Positions 1 to 12,448 of a stretch of DNA of 64,000 nucleotides are shown in pieces. The position numbers and the translations under genes were made by a program. The notes under the pieces were generated by a model. The model had not been told where the DNA came from. It saw nothing but the letters and a program-made list of their open reading frames with translations, and did not search any database. Origin of the DNA: Ischnura elegans (lineage: Eukaryota; Arthropoda; Insecta; Odonata; Coenagrionidae); assembly GCF_921293095.1 (NCBI RefSeq), contig NC_060247.1, forward strand, positions 54,595,111-54,659,110, given 5' to 3'. Position 1 is the stretch's first letter. Each line of letters opens with the position of its first letter.

Positions 1-340
1 CTGCAATTCCTGCTACTTTGTCCAATTCCAATGAATGAGTTTTCCGCAAAATAAGCGAATAAACTTATTGAAAATTGGAAAATTAGGCCAAATATTTTTT
101 TGAGAGAAAATGTCTGAATCTTAGTTCATATTACGATAATTAAGTAAAGTTGATATGGTAAAGGAATTGATAATGGCCAATCATTAAAATCCCGTCGGCA
201 TTTTTTTTAACATATAATACATTCAAACCATATCATGATTCAAACCGTTAGCTATATATTTCGTAAAGAATATCTTATTCACCATAAAAGATGAATAAAA
301 CATCCTTTACTATACTGTTGGTAGCAGTGGTAGCAGACGA

Positions 341-720
341 AGCTATATTCACCGTATCCACAGTCGCAGTGATTTCGAGCATTCGGTGATTTAGTCACCG
401 ACAGTGATCAGCTACTTCTCCTCCATCACAGGTAGCGATACATCGCTGATCACTAGGTATCAGCCTATCACCAGCAGGGCTAACTTCACCATATCCACAG
501 TCGCAGTGATTTCGAGCATTCGGTGATTTAGTTACCGACAGTGATCGGCTACTTCTCTTCCATCACAGGTAGCAGTACATCGCTGATCACTAGGTAGCAG
601 CCTATCACCAGCAGGGCTAACTTCTCCGAATCGCAGTCACAGTGATTTCGAGTATTCAATCACCGACGGTGATTGCTACTTTTCAGTAACGGTGATTCAA
701 TCACAGTTAGCTCGTCGTAA
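341..720 (+). repeat. Minisatellite, about 137-bp unit, 2.6 copies
   Basis: The unit starting ACCGTATCCACAGTCGCAGT at 351 recurs at 488 with over 90% identity and again, more diverged, near 625. Each unit is rich in CAGTGAT/ATCACTG and GATCACTAGGTA motifs and can fold on itself. Confidence 0.9.
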
Positions 721-3700
721 ATTAGTAAAATAGCACAAGTTAATGAATTTAATTAGAAAATACTTGACCTTTGTCAACATTTCCCTAAACTTCAAATGTA
801 ACAATTTTTTCTCCGTGAAAATGCTGAGTAAAATGTTAAAATTTGGGATACAGTAATGATAATTTGGTAATTCCTCGGTAGGTAGCAATTACGAGACTCA
901 ATATTTTATCAAGGGTATTTTTTGTATTTTAGATACATAAAAATGTAGTCAATCGTCGATTCTCAATGCCCAAAACATTTCAAATGCTAGCGTAATTATT
1001 AAAAAAGAAATACACCTGTAATCCATCCTGTAAAGCGGAATTATGAGTCTTTGAATACGAATGCTGTACCCTCATTTGACACGTTTAGTGTCGCCTTGTT
1101 CCCTGGAGTATAACTTGTTTAAAAAAATAGCGTAAAATTTGGCAGAGATTTCATTTTTGAAATATAGGCAAATATTGACTATTATATATTTCATTTACCT
1201 GCGTAAAGAAGTTTTAAAAACTCAATACGAAAAGAAATCAATCTATAAGTGGCAGTGATTCTTCTTCTCTAATACATACCACCGAAGAACGAAGGAAATA
1301 TAATTTTCTAGAAAATTAAGAAAAAAAAACTCATCTAAAGCTTTGCATAGCGACGCGAACGCCAATCCACGAATATTACAAATGAGGATCCTTAACTCGT
1401 TTAAAATCTGTTGTCAACCACCGCGCATTTAAATGGGTTTACAAATGTCTCCACTCGCGTCGCTGACGAACAAATTGATCCGAGATTCACGGGGAAATGA
1501 GGTATGATCAGCGGTTTTAACCGGACTTTTATATTCATGCTGATGTGATCTAACAAATTCATAAAATCTCTATACCATTCCTCGCAATTACAAACGTTGG
1601 ACTGCAAAATATTGGGAAAAAATTGGGAGCCGATTAAAATGCGACCGAAGTGGCAACAGAAATCAGCCTTCTGTGGGATGCTATTGGACCTACTCTATTG
1701 AGTCCCCTTGCACCAATTACTAACCCAGGCCGCGCAGCCAACGCATAGTCTGCGCAAAGTAAATCGAGAATCCATGTAAATTCACCCAGTTAGTAGTAGT
1801 ATTCATAGTTGATGTTTATTGTTTATTCAGCAACTCTTCTCTTAGATCTCAATTTTCAGCCAGCAATGACAAGTTGCACAGCAGATAACATGAGCACGAA
1901 TCATAACATGGCTTCCTACCGAATTGTACAGTCAGCTCACAAGTCTACTCTCTTATCACTGAGCTTCTATTTCAAAAATTGTGCTTTACCTTTCTAAATA
2001 GGAGAATTTACATAAGTTGAAATATAACTTGTTTTGTTATTGATTTCTTTTCTAAATTATTTTGTAACTGCCAATTGTAAGGAGAGTAGAGTAAAGGAAA
2101 TACCTTGCTTCCTTTTGCGTTTGGAAAAATGACGGTGTAAGTGACCCTGTAGTCGATGTACCCCTAAAAAGCATTTCTACTGCCACTAGGGAATACCCTC
2201 GTCGAAAATTAAAAAAATACAAATGAATGAACTATCGAATACAACATAAAGATCCCAATCACTTTTTATGTAATTCCCCAAACTTACGTTGAAAAATTAT
2301 TATCATTATTAGTAGTAAGTATTACTTTTGAAAAAAATACCCGACTGTTTATCATGACTTCAAGTTTTCATTGGAAATGCTTGGGCCTAATGGCAATTTT
2401 TTTCGTAAGAAAATAATGTGTGGAGCTTTCAATGATAAGTATTTTTATTAGGAGCGACTTAGTGGTAGGCTGTCAGATATTGTAAAATATGGAAATTCGG
2501 TGTTGCTCAGCAAGGATGAACATGAATGGAATGATGTTCGCCAATTCAAAACTCAGGGATGAATCTAAGAAAAAAGGTTTATGAAACACCAGCCGCGAGC
2601 CAAATCTACTGACTACATTTTCGGGATATTTCAGTAATAATGAAATTCAAGAAGAAGGACGGAACGCACCGAACAAATAACAATTATTAACAGTGATCTT
2701 CTAGTTGCATCAGTTTTAGATCGACGCAGGAGAGTCTATCTCCTACAGATACACATTCTTCACGTTTTGCACGGTTGTATCCCATATCTCGTAGTATAGA
2801 TTACTCTTCTTGATATCCTTTTGCATTGACGTCTCCCATCACTGCTCTTTTGCTTATATTTCTTCTCTTACAAGATTTGACTTAACCTTTCCCTATATTG
2901 TAGAGTAATCGAATTTACCTGACACTTTAATTGGCCTATATGTAGTAAGTAGAGATGAATCCTTGTAAGAAGAAATACTTCCTCACAGCCAATTCTTAAG
3001 AGAGAAAAGAATCATATTCCGCCATACTATCTGTACATGTATATATATTTGCCAATTAAACTCAGGCTGGAAACAGGTATCTTCTCCATAGCCAAGGATT
3101 TTCAATCTTTCACTAGGTTTGTTGAATCTTCTGGATAATATGAAGGTTTTAACGACGAGTCGGACGGAGATGTGAGCTGAAGCAAACGGAACTTTAGAGT
3201 GTAATGGCTGCTGATCATGGAAAGCATTGCTGCTAAAAACAATTCGTATTTCAATTCTCGTTTTTTTAATTAAAAATTGAGGTTTATTAAGGATTGGAAG
3301 AATGAAATGGATCAGATTAGTTTAAAGATAAGTTTCCTTTCCATTTTTCCACGATCTCCCTTCGGGTGAAGTATTTGCTCGGGGCTTCCTACCAAACGGT
3401 CAGGCGGTGTGATAGAACTTGACGACTGGATGAGGGAAGTTAAAGAAATGAGGAAACGTGAGAACTTTGCTGGTTAAAGTGCAAGGGGTGAAAGGTTGGT
3501 GCGAAAATGAATGCATAACTGGAACTGGTGTCGGCGCACCCCCTAAGGCTTGGCCCCAAGGTGGGACATTCCAACGTCAAGTTTGAAGACCTACTCTTGA
3601 GGCGTGTGACCCCAAATGACCCATGTTTTTTCTCTTGTTGAGCTTCGCCCTCTTACCTTCCACTAAAAAGGCATAATTAATGCTCCCAGCCCCCTGGGCT

Positions 3701-5469
3701 AAACGTTTATTTTGAAGGAAAAATAAATTGGAAACACTTTCGGATGCTCTTGCTGAAAAAGCGCAAAAAATATCCCAAGACCCTTGAACCTAACTCCTTC
3801 ATTCTTTCTTCATGGTATCTTCATACTTGTTTTTGCTCCTCCTGAAGAATATTGACTCAGACCAAATGAATGGCTATGGTTCTTTATGCGAGGAATAAAA
3901 CGGTGAAATGCAACTTTATCGTGCAAAAAGCGTTTGTAGTTGTATTAAAAACATTAATTATCCACAAAAATGGGGCCATGACATTTTCTAGATAATTATA
4001 CAGGAGTCAAATATTTCTTTTAATCTGAATAGATCAAAAGTAAATGAGAGGAGATAAAATGAGAGGAAATTTGAAATGAAAACATTAATTTGACTTGGCG
4101 AAGATTTTAACAGACTTTAGATGGTAAAATTATGTCAATTATAGCTGGTATCTATTATAGACACAGTGATGTTTCTGAGACTTCGTACATATCCCGCAGA
4201 ACAGCGACGTCTTCGGGTTATTCAAATGACTAGGTTGATCATGGAATCTCATGCTGTGATATTTCACGTGTTGCCTTACGAACCATTTTCCGTCAAATTG
4301 AAACAAAGTATTATACCATCTCTTTGGCTGGGAGTGATAATGAACATTCGAACGCTGACTTCAGTACTTTTAAAGTTATGTATAATATGAATACGAAGGG
4401 TAGATTCAATCGCAGGACAATGTCGATTATCCGGATAAGCCCGATACCTTTACAAATCTACGTGATTTATTCGCCGTCTGACGTATTGTTGGCGCCGAAG
4501 AGACATAATATGTGCACATTTTACTATGATATCCATATCGCGCATTTCCTCCACGCGCGTTGATCGGCCACGACAAAAACGCGATTAAAGAATTGTAAAT
4601 ATTAAATAATTTAGCCCTTTTCATTCCTGTTCGACTCTCTCTGTGACCATTAATTTGATATTTTTGATACACTGCATGTAACCTTGGTGATTTCTTGCAC
4701 TATGAGTTAGTTTTCCTCTTCCTCTCTTCTATTTTAATATATTTTAATTAGTTTTCATTATTTAAATAGTTAATTCGTAACTAGTGTAACCAGAGAAAAG
4801 CGAAAATTTAAGCGATGGTGGAAAACATTTTATGGTTAAAAAATACTACGCTATCACAAAACACTGTCTAGTATTTGTGTTTGAATCTGAGAAATGGTGG
4901 AGCCATCTTATTTGATGAGCAAATAAGACTTAATTAGAAATATCAAGATTAAACTTCAATATTATTTTGGGTTTTAATCATCGTCTCCGTAGCGCCATAG
5001 TTCAAACTTCTCCCGAACGCAATGCAGTTTAATCATAATGTATATTCTGTTGAGAACTTCGGCCATAGCCTTGTGGAAGTGCGTGAAATAGACGTACGAT
5101 TTCGCAATTATTTCGGTATTCAGTTTTAACACTTAATAGTACCATCGTCCCTTGAAAACGAAGCAGATTTTTTTAATTCCTCCGAAGTGTTGATAACGGC
5201 TGGGTTACGAAATAAGTGAGGTATTTTAAAAAGTATTTTCCACAGTCCAAAATGATTTCCCCATGTTCAATGGCAAACTCTGTCTACGTTTTGCATTAAG
5301 AAGTGTTTGGCAGAGTTTTAAATGTCATATTAATTCTTTTTGCAATATCCGTTTAAGTTTCACCGCCAATATGGGTAGATATCGTTCCAGGAAGACGAAC
5401 CTGCAGTTGATCAGATTTATATCGCTCGTCCGTTGCACTCAACAATCAAAAGCAAGCGTGGTTCTCGTA
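721..5469. other. AT-rich intergenic DNA, no feature supported
   Basis: Only short ORFs on both strands, none with a domain. A minus-strand MGDVNAK-like string near 2830-2850 could be a very old LINE endonuclease trace but is too short to call. Confidence 0.6.
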
Positions 5470-5740
5470 TGCCTGGCTGTCTGCTTTTAGTCTGGCCCGC
5501 AGACGGGAAACTCGAGCGAGCATTGCCCTCTGCGAAGGCATTGAGTACGGGGTTCGTTACTCTTCGATGAAGCAAGTCGGCGAGAGTTTTTCGCGTCTGC
5601 GTTTCACCGCTTTTGACGAACTCCCTCGCCCGCGACTCCCAAATGGGTTCCGCGTCTCTCTCTCTCTCTCTCTTCCTCGCTCCCTCCCTCTCTTACACCC
5701 CTCCTTCTCAATTCCCTCATCCTTCTCCCTGGTCCTCCTC
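5470..5740. other. GC-rich patch with (TC)n microsatellite
   Basis: Local rise in GC and CpG against the AT-rich background, with a CTCTCTCTCTC run at 5658-5672 and pyrimidine-rich sequence to 5740. ORFs on both strands here are compositional. It could be a remnant CpG island or promoter, but nothing coding lies next to it. Confidence 0.4.
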
Positions 5741-5776
5741 CAAAGCATGAGACACATGTATCTCCAAAGCCTCTTA

Positions 5777-7177
5777 CGCGAAGTCTTTGCGGCTCCCGCT
5801 AAAATCTACCCACTCCAGACTTCACCCTCATCACCGCCAAAACAGGTTGAAATGGCTTAAAATGCATAGTACATTATTTAATAAATATTTCCGTGGTCCT
5901 TCATCTGAGCTACACCATGGTGGAATGATAAATGCATGCTGGCAATGGTAGAAGATAAATTATTTCCCTATATTGCTTTTTCTCGTGTGAAATTCCAGTC
6001 AAACTGTCTTATCTTTATCCTGGAATTCATTGTGCATTGTAGGTTCGAAAATTTTCGCGGCGTTGATCAGATGATTAAGTTCCTCTAAAATAAGTGTAGA
6101 TACAACTACCAGCAGTTGTGTTAGCATCCCTCGTTTTGTCTCAGACCGCTTTGGGCCCTTGACCATAGCAAAACTGGCCAGATGATATTCGGTATACTTG
6201 CCATCGCTTATCAGAAAAAGAATATTAGCAGTGGGTGGAGATGTATTGCATTTTTAGCGCCGTAAATTTGAATTAAGGAATTATTTCCTTCATTTATATT
6301 TCAGTGATGTTTTTGAAAGGCTAAATGGCAATTAAGGTTAGGATTATTAAGCACAAATAGCTCTATAAGTATAGATATAACAGTATAACCTGACGGAATA
6401 TATCCCTGACTCCTGTAAGTTAAAATCAGGCTCCGAATGCTGGTAAGGACGGAGCGCGCTCATAAAAATCAGTAAAAATAATTTCCAACGTCATATTTAG
6501 TGATTCCGGAGATATAAAATCGTTCCAGACTTGAAGTGGTGTAAATGCTATGTATCCATGATAAGAAATTAAACAACAATAGTAATTTCCTCACTATAAT
6601 TTATAGCTCCACTTCCTACCATAGTTTTAATACCCTATGTTATTTTCAAGGTATACATAATTTGAGAATGACATAAGAGTGTTGAAACCATGGTCGGAAG
6701 TGGAGTTATATATTAACCCTCCGTCAGGCGCAATATTTGAACTGCTGAGTTCAGGCGCAATGCGCCCGATAAGCACACATGCAAAGAAACATTATTAACT
6801 CTTAGCATGGATAAGTGGTACAACTTTAAAGGTTAAAGCACCATTATTAGTGTAGTCTAACATGTTGTCAAAACAACTGTCTCGCGTGCTATGCATATAC
6901 CCCTTTCCACACCGTCATACGGCCCCGAACCGATCCACCAAGGTGCGATTTAAAGTGCTCTCTAGGCTATTATGTATTATTACATGTACTTTATGTATTT
7001 TTATGTGCAAACTCTATAAGATCAGCATGCCACCATGGTGTAGCTCAGATTAAGGACCACTGAAATATTTCTTAAATAATGTACAATGCATTTTATGCCA
7101 TTTCAACCTGTTTTGGTGGTGATGAGGGTGAAGTCTGGAGTGGGTACATTTAAGCGGGAGCCGCAAAGACTTCGCGT
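5777..7177. repeat. Inverted repeat pair with 150-bp arms enclosing other elements
   Basis: Arm 5777-5926 (CGCGAAGTCTTTGCGGCTCC... to ...CTACACCATGGTGG) is repeated inverted at 7029-7177 with roughly 90% identity. About 1.1 kb lies between, including the small palindrome at 6595-6712 and the start of the TTAA-flanked element. Confidence 0.85.
6595..6712. mobile_element. Small palindromic element, CGACCATGGTTTCAACAC family
   Basis: Arms TATAGCTCCACTTCCTACCA and (reverse complement) TATAACTCCACTTCCGACCA extend through the GTTTCAACAC and ATGTCATT blocks around a short spacer. It ends immediately before the TTAA at 6713. Confidence 0.8.
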
Positions 7178-7408
7178 TCTTTATTATGTTAAGTCATTTT
7201 GCAAATTATAATATTATTTTGCATCATTATGCTACATAAAACACCACTGAATAGTCGGCATAAATGTGAAAAGCAGAAAGGCTGCGTAGAACTTGTCAAA
7301 ATAAACAGCTACTATGAGCGTCAAGGGTCCACGTCGAGTAGTGGCGTAGACAAATGAAAAAAAAATACTTGCGCTGTGCCTATAATATCCATTGCGCCCG
7401 ACGGTAGA
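6717..7408. mobile_element. Candidate TTAA-flanked (piggyBac-type) non-autonomous element
   Basis: TTAA at 6713-6716 and 7409-7412 brackets a segment. Its ends read CCCTCCGTCAGGCGCAAT and (reverse complement) TCTACCGTCGGGCGCAAT. The left subterminal region repeats the motif CAGGCGCAAT. TTAA duplication with related ends suggests piggyBac-type insertion. The overlap with the 5777/7177 inverted repeat complicates this, so the boundaries are tentative. Confidence 0.5.
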
Positions 7409-8410
7409 TTAAAGTGTGAAAATAACTATGTTTTTTTTATGTATGTATATTATGGATATGTTTTAATTTTTTTTTCCAAGCATGTTCCAGGTCATTACTC
7501 TCGATGTTACACGAGGAGAAGGACTAGATAGAATGACGGAGAAGACTTACTCGGAGGTTGGTGAAGGGAGAGGGAGTGGTGATGAACTCTATTCACAGAA
7601 ATCGAAGAAATCTCCAACTTTGCTTAAGTGCTACGCACGAAAACACTAACGGTGAGGTTTGCCTTCATCCGAGAAGCGCAGAGCGAGAAAGGGTGTTGTG
7701 AGCCTGAGCAAAAAGGTGCGTCTGCTCAATCAATCGATACTCAGCGAGAAGATAAGGATACCGAGATGAGAATGCTGGGGTGTCCATGTGATATTTTTAT
7801 TATGTATATAAAGGAGTGTGTCATGAACGACTGACTTATTCATCAACACACAACCCAGACTACCGGAGAAAGAATCGCAAAATTTTATTTGCGGATTTAA
7901 AGGCGCTCTGAGAAAGAATTTTTGGAATAAAAAAGTTTTGGGATATTTTTATTCTTCATTTTTTTTAATTTCATTTGAGAAGCATTGAATTCCAAACGAA
8001 TTTTTCTTCGATTTTATTTTTAATTATTTGCACTGAAAATTCTGGGAAAAAGTTTGTATAAATGGACAGCTTAAAATTTGAAAAATTATTTCAATTCTTG
8101 TATGATATGAGGCAGGATATTGTGGAAGTTCTTAATATTAGTAAAATTAGGTATTGCAATATTTCTAATGGATTTTATTTTAACTCGACGCGTTTCGATA
8201 ATGTTGTTTGCAGCGACGGAACGGAGCACACTTCAAAGTGGGAACGCAATCCGGTGGTGACTCTACTATCGGCGCAACAAAATATTGAACGCTGAAGGTG
8301 CGAATTTCTGCTGAAGCTCCATTGGGTCGTGAAATATGTCAATATGTCATTTTACTCATTCTTTATTCTGCTAAAACAATATATGATTAATAATGGCTGA
8401 AATTAAAACC

Positions 8411-9205
8411 TTTAGCTTCTACGGTCGAAACAGTGAAGAAAAACACGTGAAAATCTATGAGAACGGCGAAAAGGTCGACTTCTTCATCTCAAAGACAAAT
8501 GTTGTTTATTATAAGTAAAAGAAAAAAATATAAAAATTTCCATAAATGAAAATTTTTGAAATACATTTTCCATATGGCATACGTAACTTTGATATTCAAG
8601 TACTTTTCTTTACTTCGTAAATCTTAATCTACCTTTCGGCCATTAAAAAAGTAGAAAAATGGGTAAATTTTCATTTTAAAAAGTTATTTCTGATGTAAAT
8701 ATGTCGTTCTCTCTATAAAAAAATACAATTAAATGCACCAATGAAAGAGTTTGCCCGTGTCGAGATGAAGAAGACGAACATTTCACCGTTTTCATAGTTT
8801 TTCGCGTGCTTTTCTCTACTCTTTCGACCGTAGAAACTAACTTTTTACGTGTAAACAATGTTTAATGATTCATTGTTGTAACCGAATAAACAATGAGTAA
8901 AACGACATATGACACGACCTTATGGACCTTCATCTGAGTTTCATACAAAGTTCAGCATTCTACCTCTTTTGCGTGGATAGTAGAGTACAACAATGTAACA
9001 TTAACAACATGAAAACACGCATCATTAAAATTAAAATGAAGATTAAAATTTCCGAAGTGTAGAAAAGTACATGAATATCAAAGTTACGTATGCCATATGG
9101 AAAATATATTTCAAAAATTTTCATGTGTGGAAATTTTTATATTTTTTCTTTTACTTATAACAAACGAAATTTGTCTTTGAGATGAAGAAGACGACCTTTT
9201 CATGT
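8411..9205. repeat. Three-part inverted repeat complex
   Basis: Segment A (TTCTACGGTCGAAA... to CTTCTTCATCTC, 8411-8496) is followed by B (8497-8640). An inverted copy of A lies at 8761-8838 and an inverted copy of B, with the end of A, at 9045-9205. The B copies share CCATATGGCATACGTAACTT. The order is A B A' B' rather than a simple foldback. Confidence 0.8.
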
Positions 9206-9322
9206 AACATTATGTAACATTGGCAACTTCAATTTCTCCTCTACCTAACACTCCTCTTGTCATCATTGGCCTCAGTATTCCCTGTTATCAAGAGAAAATT
9301 CAGTGAGACGTTCTCTTTATTG

Positions 9323-9666
9323 CAGGGGTTCCCAAACTTTTTTGTACCACGCCCCTCCCCCCTCTACACATATCAGCTTTCCATTTTGCAATACCCTATA
9401 TCCACGTTGCCGTACATACCAACTCCTACTTTCACAAGTACTTGCACTCGTACAAGTATGTGCCTACTTGATACGGTGAGTAGGTAGATTTTTTTGTTCA
9501 CTGATGAATGCGGTAATGCAGAATGGAAAGATTACAATTATGAAAACTTAGAAAGAATTTATTTCAAAGATCTGAGGAAATCATTTTTGTAATTTTTTTA
9601 TTTATTTCATTTGGGTGTCACGCCCCCCCTGGACTTTCTCCACACCCCCCAGTTTGGGAACCTCTG
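9323..9666. mobile_element. hAT MITE with perfect 8-bp duplication
   Basis: Ends CAGGGGTTCCCAAAC and (reverse complement) CAGAGGTTCCCAAAC, flanked on both sides by CTTTATTG (9315-9322, 9667-9674). Terminal repeat and duplication length are diagnostic of the hAT superfamily. 344 bp, non-coding. Confidence 0.95.
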
Positions 9667-9674
9667 CTTTATTG

Positions 9675-12043
9675 GATGATCTACCCTTTCTCTAGGAACA
9701 GTAAATCTAGTTTCGCTTATGGTATCCCGCATCGCCCAAAATGACGGCGAGTGCTTTTTTTCGAAGATCCCACGGAAGCTTATCTCTCAGTCACCCGCAC
9801 TTGTTCCTAAAATGAATTAACATTGTCCATTACCTAATTTTCTGTAGTGAAAGACCTAGAAGAAGACTTGTTTCACTTATTGCAGGTTGCAACTCAGAGT
9901 CGACGTCCCATACTGCATCTCACATCTTTCCCATAAAGGTTGAAATTAATCATGTGAGGGTCATTTGGCTTAGCCGGAATGAATACTTATTATTTACATA
10001 TTGATGAGCCCTTTGGAGCGAAAGGTAGGGTTGGCAGATGGTTCAAAACTATTGACTCGATTTAAGCAATCACCCAAGCCATTTTTATAATTTATCATTT
10101 GTCCTCATTTTTCGCCGGTCTGAATTTATTACAAATAATATGGTGAATTTTGCTTCGTTGCTCAATTTTTTAATTAAGACAGTGGATTGCGTGCCCAATA
10201 ACTTTTACATCGTGCGCGTAATGACGTACCTATTAGAAACTGTGCATTGGAACTAATCGGTCCTGAGCATTCACGAGAGTGATTAGATTAGGAATGAACT
10301 TTGATTTGAAAATAATAGAAATATTCAGGTTTTCAACTCTTTACCATGGGTTTCATCCATCCATACCCATCTTCCACGAACTATGGCTGAGCCGGAAGTC
10401 CTTTGATAATACCCAAAAAATCCACTCGCCACAGACTTGCCCACACTATGGCCGACGGAGGCTGACTAAATCTTATATATACTTATGGTGTAACCTCGAA
10501 GAGTTTTAATGGACGTTCCGGTTCCACGATAAATGGAAGTTTTTTTTTAATTAGGGGCTGGTAAATGCTAGTTGCGTTAGCATTCCGTTTTCTTGAAGAA
10601 TGGAAATTTTCATATGGATGATGTTAACATTGCATATTTATGCATTAATGGATCATTTGGAGTAAATTTTAGGGTTAGGAGAGAGTTCACCGCTGAATTA
10701 GCGAGGCTTCAGCAGCCATCCAAGCCAAGTTTATGATATATCTCTTTTTTTCATTTCGTTGCCCTCCGCAATTTAGTGAAAATAAAACGGTGCATTTTAT
10801 TCGTACAAATATGCTAATAAATTCTCCGTTTCTAACATACCTGGTGGATAACATGTCTTGTAAATGCAGCTTATATCTTATGGTGCCGCTATAATCATCG
10901 GCAGGGTTGCAATCAGTGGCCTCACGGTGCCGGAATGCGCTGGAGCACCGTTCCGACACTTGTTAACAGAAGGTATAATTTATAGTCAAGTAACACTTTT
11001 ATCAACTTTGTTGCCTCGAAATTTCTAATACATACATTCGTAACTAAAATAAAAAAATTGTAATAAAAAGTAAATAATGACTATTACTAGAGTACTATTA
11101 TACTATACTATAAAGAATACTTGAGTAATATTTCCCTTGTAAAAAAAGTTAAGTAAAGTGCGTTCCAGCACTGCTAAGTTTGCCATAACGTCACTGGTTG
11201 CAATTAATGGGTCAAAATCCGCGGATATTGTCGGTCGGAGTAGGCTTCCAATGAAAAGAGAAATACTCTATTGGCATTTGCCCTCTCCCAACAATTGATG
11301 TTAAAAATGTCTGGTCAATAGCGTTCCATTCGCTCCTTCTCGACAACAAGGTTCACTTAGACAAGACACCTCCGAGATTCAAATTTAATATTAAATATAG
11401 AGGTCAGGAAAAGGAGAACATAAATTTATTTTAGACTAGACCAAAACATCGTGTCGATCTAACCGTTTCTGGGACCGAGTAGAGAAAAAGCCGATTGAAA
11501 TATATCCAGTACCAAGGAAAATGAGTACAGATAGTGGTTTCTATTTCTTTATTCAGAGGTAGAAACCTGTATTGAAGGTGACTGGAGAAGAAAGAGTCAA
11601 TCAGAGAATTTCTCCCCAATACCAAGAGAGGTAAAAAAAATCGCACAAAAAATTGCTTGCACGGCACACAGTTCTACGTAGGAGGACAATAGCAAATTGT
11701 TGTCGAAACGTTGGAGGAGATGGAATAGCTGACCCGCAAGTTACCTGAAAATTGTAAATTAATTTATTTAATTTATTTCTTTAATCATAATTCTGGTGTG
11801 TAACTTCATAGAAAATTTCTGAGATATTATATACTGTAAAACCCAATACATGAACATTCAGGGACATTTCAAAGTTCCTGCTTCCGAAAAGAACTCAATG
11901 AAACTTACCCTGGAAGAAATTTAATTTGCTACGAAAAATCTAGCATCCTTTGAATCTATAAACCATTACTATTATCACACCGAACTTTTTGTGTCGACGA
12001 ATTCTCTAACCCTCAGTTACCAATTATATATTGTAACGGGGTA
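9675..12043. other. Intergenic DNA
   Basis: Apart from the diverged direct repeat pair at 10.0 and 10.65 kb, I see only short unconvincing ORFs and no transposon termini. Confidence 0.55.
10008..10812 (+). repeat. Diverged direct repeat pair
   Basis: 10008-10162 and 10650-10812 share an ordered series of blocks: ATTTGGAG/CTTTGGAG, TAGGGTTGG/TAGGGTTAG, CCAAGCCA, TTTATAATTTATC/TTTATGATATATC and a final GGTG(A/C)ATTTT. Identity is about 65-70% by eye. Origin unknown. Confidence 0.45.
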
Positions 12044-12051
12044 CATTCTAA

Positions 12052-12344
12052 CAGTGGCGTAGCCAGGATTGGGAAAAGGGTGGGTTTACCGGAGATTCCG
12101 GGGCCCTTCCGGGGTGTATGGAAAACACCCCAGAGCAAAAGGGGTTCACCCAAATTTAAATGGGGGTAAATTTTAGGATTTTTGAAGTTGAAAACGTGAT
12201 GTTTAGACTCAAAGCTGTAATTTTGTACGAGTATTTATTAAAAGTTATTTATTGAGACCATATGTGTTTGGGGCCTCCTTAAAAGGCTTAAGGGGGAGGT
12301 TGTAACCGGGAAACCCGCCTCCCCTTCCCGTGGTTACGCCACTG
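12052..12344. mobile_element. hAT-like MITE, CAGTGGCGTAGCCAGG family
   Basis: Ends CAGTGGCGTAGCCAGG and (reverse complement) CAGTGGCGTAACCACG, flanked by CATTCTAA and CATTCTAT (7 of 8 identical). C- or G-rich subterminal stretches enclose an AT-rich middle. 293 bp, no coding capacity. Confidence 0.9.
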
Positions 12345-12448
12345 CATTCTATACGAAGAGTCGAAATACAATTTATAATTTATTTAGCATAGAGGTGGAT
12401 GAAATGGAACTAACGGACGAGTAAAAACGACAGAAAGGATTTAATATG

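Noticed and set aside
2690..2900. Minus-strand MGDVNAK-like string suggesting a LINE endonuclease
   Set aside because: Only about seven residues match the endonuclease hallmark and the surrounding translation is not convincing.
4166..4672. Overlapping ORFs on both strands as a small gene
   Set aside because: No splice partners, domains or protein-like composition. Frames overlap in shadow.
5557..5860. Opposed ORFs around a (TC)n tract
   Set aside because: Arg/Glu and Ser/Leu repeats are direct translations of the microsatellite, and the plus ORF runs into the inverted repeat arm.
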